A program made the position numbers and the translations under genes. The notes under the pieces are model-generated. The model worked only from the letters and a program-made list of their open reading frames with translations, had not been told where the DNA came from and searched no databases. Below, one piece after another: positions 7,120 to 12,088 of a stretch of 12,088 nt of DNA. Where the stretch lies: positions 1 through 12,088 of the forward strand of contig URTO01000022.1 of assembly GCA_900550745.1 (NCBI GenBank), given 5' to 3'. Positions within the stretch are counted from its first letter, which is position 1; each line of letters begins with the position of its first letter. This DNA comes from an uncultured Desulfovibrio sp. GTDB taxonomy: Bacteria; Desulfobacterota; Desulfovibrionia; Desulfovibrionales; Desulfovibrionaceae.

Positions 7120-7169
7120 TCCTTTGGAAGCGCTTCGGAAAGGGCATCCTTTCCCGGCGGCTTCCCGCC
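7120..7169 (-). promoter_or_regulatory. Structured leader with alternative hairpins over the nitroreductase RBS
   Basis: Read on the minus strand, three hairpin-forming units follow each other: GGCGG-GAAG-CCGCC (7169-7156), GGAAAGG-ATGC-CCTTTCC (7154-7137) and the palindrome GAAGCGCTTC (7136-7127), then directly the RBS AAAGGA (7125-7120). The CCTTT of the second hairpin can instead pair with AAAGG of the RBS, enclosing the palindrome. The second hairpin and RBS sequestration therefore exclude each other. The structures are read by eye; any regulatory role is inferred. Confidence 0.4.
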
Positions 7170-7237
7170 TTTTGTGTCCTCTGGGCGGACGTTGTTGCGT
7201 TCATCGTTCCGGTAGTGCCTCGCCCCGATCAAAAAAC

Positions 7238-7262
7238 GGGCAGGGGAGGGAAAAGGGCGGGG
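7238..7262 (+). other. G-quadruplex motif
   Basis: Five G-runs (7238-7240, 7243-7246, 7248-7250, 7255-7257, 7259-7262) are separated by loops of 2, 1, 4 and 1 nt, meeting the usual G3+N1-7 definition on the plus strand. It lies about 125 bp upstream of the nitroreductase start, on the strand that would be template for a leftward transcript. Confidence 0.6.
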
Positions 7263-7424
7263 CCTTGAAACGGCATTTCTCCCCGTGCAGGCGGCGGCTG
7301 ATGCAGGCTGTGCCGCTTTGAGACGGAGGCACGGCGCAATACACCTCCTGTATTCCGGGATTTGCGGACAGAGGTACGGGAGCCAAGCCCTTGGAATGCG
7401 GAAAGAGGCTCTGAACATGCACGT

Positions 7425-7470
7425 TTGGGGAAGGGGGACGCCTCCCCTCGGAAAGCCTTCCCTCCCCCAA
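7425..7470. repeat. G/C-rich imperfect hairpin next to copy B
   Basis: TTGGGGAAGGG (7425-7435) and TTCCCTCCCCCAA (7458-7470) pair with one A-C mismatch and wobble pairs; an inner GGGGA/TCCCC stem is also possible. It occupies the same position relative to copy B as the sarD terminator does to copy A, and its arms resemble those of the larger hairpin at 11995-12049. It may be a decayed terminator or a dispersed hairpin element. Confidence 0.4.
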
Positions 7471-7474
7471 TGCC

Positions 7475-7626
7475 GTGTCATAGGAACTGGTTGATGTTTC
7501 TTAAAATTCCAAAGGAATAACCAATAAAATGGCCCAAGCATGGAACCCATCGATGGAAAACTAAAGGAAACGTCTGTATTTTCACCATACTATGGATATA
7601 AAACAACCACGTGCTACGGCAGAGCC
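7475..7626. repeat. Copy B of the ~150-nt element (see 6103-6256)
   Basis: Second copy, same orientation, beginning GTGTCAT and ending CAGAGCC, with the identical core AGGAATAACCAA at 7513-7524. The two copies are clearly diverged, so this is not a recent duplication. It begins 38 nt beyond the uvrA stop on the minus strand, so it could be the 3' untranslated region of uvrA. Confidence 0.7.
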
Positions 7627-7663
7627 TTCCCCCATAGTTCCTACCGCTCGATGGGCATCCGCG

Positions 7664-10588
<2,925 letters not shown>

Positions 10589-10593
10589 GAGGT

Positions 10594-10598
10594 TCCTT
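10594..10598 (-). promoter_or_regulatory. Ribosome-binding site fixing the uvrA start
   Basis: Minus-strand AAGGA lies 5 nt before the ATG at 10588, where the conserved UvrA sequence (IHIEGARQHNLKNL) begins two to five residues later. Confidence 0.75.
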
Positions 10599-10602
10599 GG
10601 AA

Positions 10603-10616
10603 AGTCTGTCCAGACT
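10603..10616. promoter_or_regulatory. 14-bp inverted repeat upstream of uvrA
   Basis: AGTCTG-TC-CAGACT has perfect 6-bp arms around 2 bp, ending 14 nt upstream of the uvrA start codon. The short centre favours a protein operator over an RNA hairpin. uvrA is an SOS gene in many bacteria, so a LexA-like site is possible, but the sequence is not a LexA box I know. The rest of the 10589-10761 gap shows no convincing promoter. Confidence 0.3.
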
Positions 10617-10761
10617 GGGGTGTCTTGCGGGTGAATCGCCACTTCCGCCGGGCCTGCCGGGGCGTGGCCGTTTCATTGCATCCTAATATGATTGTTGTCT
10701 TTCAGCGCCGTTTTCGCATGTAAGGCGGAATATCCCCGGCGCTCCTCCCATATGCGGCCGA

Positions 10762-11463
10762 TCAGATGGTTCCGGCAAAGGAGGCCGCCAGCGCGCACAG
10801 GCCCACGGCGGCAAGCAGCGACGGGAGCATGTTCGACAGGGAAATGCGGGTAATCTCAAGCATGTTGAGGCCGATGCCGATGATGAGCGTGCCGCCGACG
10901 GCTGTGAGCTCCGTCATGGCTGCGGGATCAAGCCAGCTTTGGAGGCTGCCCGCGAGCAGTGTGAGCGCCCCCTGATAGATAAGCACGGGGATGGCCGAGA
11001 ACAAGACCCCAAGCCCGTAGGCCGAAGCCATCGCCAGTGCCGCGAAGCTGTCGATGATGGTCTTGGAAAGGACAACGGCCCGATCGCCCCTGAGCCCCTC
11101 GTCGAATGAGCCGATGATGGCCATCGCGCCGATGCAGAACAGAACCGAAGCGTTGACCATGCCTTCGGTAAACAGCGGGTTGGACGACTTGAGCCGCCCT
11201 TTCAGCCATTCCCCCACGCGGATAAGCCGGGCTTCGAGCCCGATCATTTCGCCGGCGACCGAGCCGATGACGATGCTGAAAATGACGATGAGCGGGTTTT
11301 GCGTGAGCAGGGCCATTTTGAACCCGATGACCAGCACGCAGAGGCCGAGCCCCTGAAAGACGATGGCACGGACGCGTTCCGGCAGGCGGGCTCCGAAGGC
11401 AAGCCCCACAAGGCCGCCGATGGTGATGCCCAACGCGTTGATGATGGCCCCAATAGGCATCAT
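10762..11463 (-). CDS. DUF554 family integral membrane protein
   Basis: A 233-aa very hydrophobic protein recognisable as DUF554 (relative of Bacillus YdfK) from MPIGAIINALGITIGGLVG at the N-terminus, the FCIGAMAIIGS segment (109-119) followed by D121-EGLRGD, and GIGLNMLEI (197-205). About seven or eight membrane segments are visible (roughly 4-22, 32-52, 56-72, 103-119, 133-150, 151-173, 188-204, 213-231). The molecular function of the family is unknown; a transport role is only a guess. The start is placed at 11463 because GAGGGG lies 8 nt upstream; the adjacent ATG at 11460 is the alternative. The start overlaps the stop of the protease gene (ATGA), suggesting translational coupling. Confidence 0.88.
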   Translation of the reverse strand: MMPIGAIINALGITIGGLVGLAFGARLPERVRAIVFQGLGLCVLVIGFKMALLTQNPLIVIFSIVIGSVAGEMIGLEARLIRVGEWLKGRLKSSNPLFTEGMVNASVLFCIGAMAIIGSFDEGLRGDRAVVLSKTIIDSFAALAMASAYGLGVLFSAIPVLIYQGALTLLAGSLQSWLDPAAMTELTAVGGTLIIGIGLNMLEITRISLSNMLPSLLAAVGLCALAASFAGTI

Positions 11464-11951
11464 GCCCGGCTCCCCTCGTTGCCGTACCGTTTCAGCCATT
11501 CCCCGATTTCCTTCCTCGCCAGCGCGAGGAATTCGGGGAACACGGCCTGCACGTCATCCGAGAGCCCGATGTTCCATGTCAGATAATCTTTGGGTTCCAC
11601 GCCGAGCACGAGGAGCTCGGACTTGGTGCCGAACAGCTTTTCGGCCATGCGCAGGGAGTCGATCAGGTCGATGTCGTGGATGGAGAGGCGCTGTTTGTCG
11701 TCCTTAATCAGCGCGTCCTCGGTGAGCCGGTAGAGGGTTCCCGGCTTGCCGCCGCAGTGCACCACATCGAGTACCAGCAGATGGGAGTAGCCTTTAAAGC
11801 TGTAAAAGATGTCCTGCGTGAACGTCCCGCCCTCGCGTATGGTAACCTGCTCCGGCCACTCTTCCTTCATCAATTCCTGTGAGGCGAACACGCCCACCCC
11901 GTCATCCGTGAGCAGCATGTTTCCTATTCCGAGCACCAGCAGCTTGTTCAT
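11460..11951 (-). CDS. NiFe-hydrogenase maturation protease (HyaD/HybD family)
   Basis: Cytosolic endopeptidase that trims the C-terminus of a NiFe-hydrogenase large subunit after nickel insertion. 163 aa, the usual family length. Visible: N-terminal GIGNMLLTDDGVG (8-20), where Asp17 aligns with the nickel-sensing acidic residue (Glu16 of E. coli HybD), Asp62 in LLVLDVVH and His92 in LSIHDIDL, completing the three-residue metal site, and LLVLGVEP near 113-120. The start at 11951 is chosen because GIGN begins a few residues later and AAGGA lies 8 nt upstream; a longer open frame to 12071 runs through a G-rich hairpin repeat and is not believable as protein. The hydrogenase structural genes are probably beyond the right edge. 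It overlaps the DUF554 gene by ATGA. Confidence 0.93.
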   Translation of the reverse strand: MNKLLVLGIGNMLLTDDGVGVFASQELMKEEWPEQVTIREGGTFTQDIFYSFKGYSHLLVLDVVHCGGKPGTLYRLTEDALIKDDKQRLSIHDIDLIDSLRMAEKLFGTKSELLVLGVEPKDYLTWNIGLSDDVQAVFPEFLALARKEIGEWLKRYGNEGSRA

Positions 11952-11959
11952 GAGGGGGA

Positions 11960-11964
11960 TCCTT
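11960..11964 (-). promoter_or_regulatory. Ribosome-binding site fixing the protease start
   Basis: Minus-strand AAGGA with an 8-nt spacer to the ATG at 11951 decides against the longer frame that starts at 12071. Confidence 0.75.
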
Positions 11965-11994
11965 GATTGGGGGGAGGAGGGGCGAGGCGGTGAG

Positions 11995-12049
11995 TTGGGG
12001 AAGGGAGGGAGAACCTTTTTGAAGAAAGGCTTCTCCCTCCCTTCCCCAA
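11995..12049. repeat. 19-bp perfect inverted repeat, dispersed hairpin or terminator-like element
   Basis: TTGGGGAAGGGAGGGAGAA (11995-12013) and its exact complement (12031-12049) enclose a 17-nt centre in which CCTTT (12014-12018) and AAAGG (12025-12029) continue the stem past one bulged C, leaving a 6-nt loop. Read leftward it lies 44 nt upstream of the protease start, so it could end the transcript of an upstream gene beyond the window. There is no T-run after it in either direction. Its length and regularity suggest a repeated element. Confidence 0.75.
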
Positions 12050-12069
12050 ACCCCATCCCTCCCTTTCCC
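12035..12069 (-). other. Seven-run G-quadruplex motif
   Basis: On the minus strand seven runs of three or four G (plus-strand C-runs 12067-12069, 12061-12063, 12057-12059, 12051-12054, 12044-12047, 12039-12041, 12035-12037) are joined by loops of 1-3 nt. This exceeds the four runs needed for a G-quadruplex. It overlaps one arm of the 19-bp hairpin, so hairpin and quadruplex would compete. It lies on the same strand as the protease mRNA. Confidence 0.7.
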
Positions 12070-12088
12070 AAGACGTTCGAGTTTATCG

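Larger units (their letters stand above)
7114..7663. other. About 550 bases without a convincing gene
   Basis: The interval between the nitroreductase start and the uvrA stop holds the hairpin leader, a G-quadruplex motif, a G/C-rich hairpin and copy B of the ~150-nt element, listed separately. Open frames crossing it (one on the minus strand opening at 7550) show no family motif and overlap real genes or repeats. I found no clear terminator directly after uvrA and no tRNA. Confidence 0.6.

Noticed and set aside
6936..7550. 204-codon minus-strand frame starting in copy B
   Set aside because: It overlaps the nitroreductase coding region in another frame and only its first ~30 codons resemble copy A; the rest has no support. 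The short conserved part is reported as a finding instead.
7627..7663. Terminator directly after uvrA
   Set aside because: No stable stem with a T-run is visible in these bases on the minus strand.
10704..10743. Inverted repeat AGCGCCG/CGGCGCT after the DUF554 gene as terminator
   Set aside because: The stem is 7 bp with a loop of about 26 nt and no T-run follows it on the minus strand; too weak to call.
11952..12071. N-terminal extension of the hydrogenase protease
   Set aside because: It is translated from the G-rich hairpin repeat; the family N-terminus and a good RBS both fit the start at 11951.

Overview
The window looks like a chromosomal segment of a Desulfovibrionaceae bacterium, most likely Bilophila wadsworthia or a close relative. 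This is inferred from gene content, not from a database match. The genes alanine dehydrogenase, taurine:pyruvate aminotransferase and an iron-dependent sulfoacetaldehyde reductase stand in a row, as in the taurine-to-isethionate branch known from Bilophila. The GC-rich coding DNA and the nearby hydrogenase maturation protease fit a sulfite-respiring anaerobe.

Left third (1-6100): a leftward sigma-54 (RpoN) enhancer-binding regulator with a PAS domain diverges from the rightward ald-tpa-sarD group. The gap between them holds a near-consensus -24/-12 promoter facing ald and a perfect 14-bp palindrome next to the regulator start. Together the enzymes do: taurine + pyruvate -> sulfoacetaldehyde + alanine (Tpa); alanine -> pyruvate + ammonia with NADH (Ald); sulfoacetaldehyde + NADH -> isethionate (SarD). 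The isethionate sulfite-lyase (IslA/IslB) and the taurine transporter are not in this window. Both gaps inside the gene group contain strong hairpins, and a terminator follows sarD.

Middle (6100-7660): a leftward ferredoxin-nitroreductase fusion gene lies between two diverged direct copies of a ~150-nt element that I do not recognise. Its leader contains hairpins that could form mutually exclusive structures over the ribosome-binding site. About 550 bases between this gene and uvrA hold no convincing gene, but do hold a G-quadruplex motif, hairpins and one copy of the element.

Right half (7660-12088): leftward uvrA (excision-repair ATPase), a DUF554 membrane protein and a HyaD/HybD-type NiFe-hydrogenase maturation protease, the last two overlapping by an ATGA junction. 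Upstream of the protease is a 19-bp perfect inverted repeat plus a run of seven G-tracts on the minus strand. This looks like a dispersed or terminator-like element and produces a false N-terminal extension of the protease reading frame.

The taurine module is a known pathway. The least explained parts are the duplicated ~150-nt element, the nitroreductase leader, the uncharacterised ligand and binding site of the regulator, and the G-rich hairpin region at the right edge.
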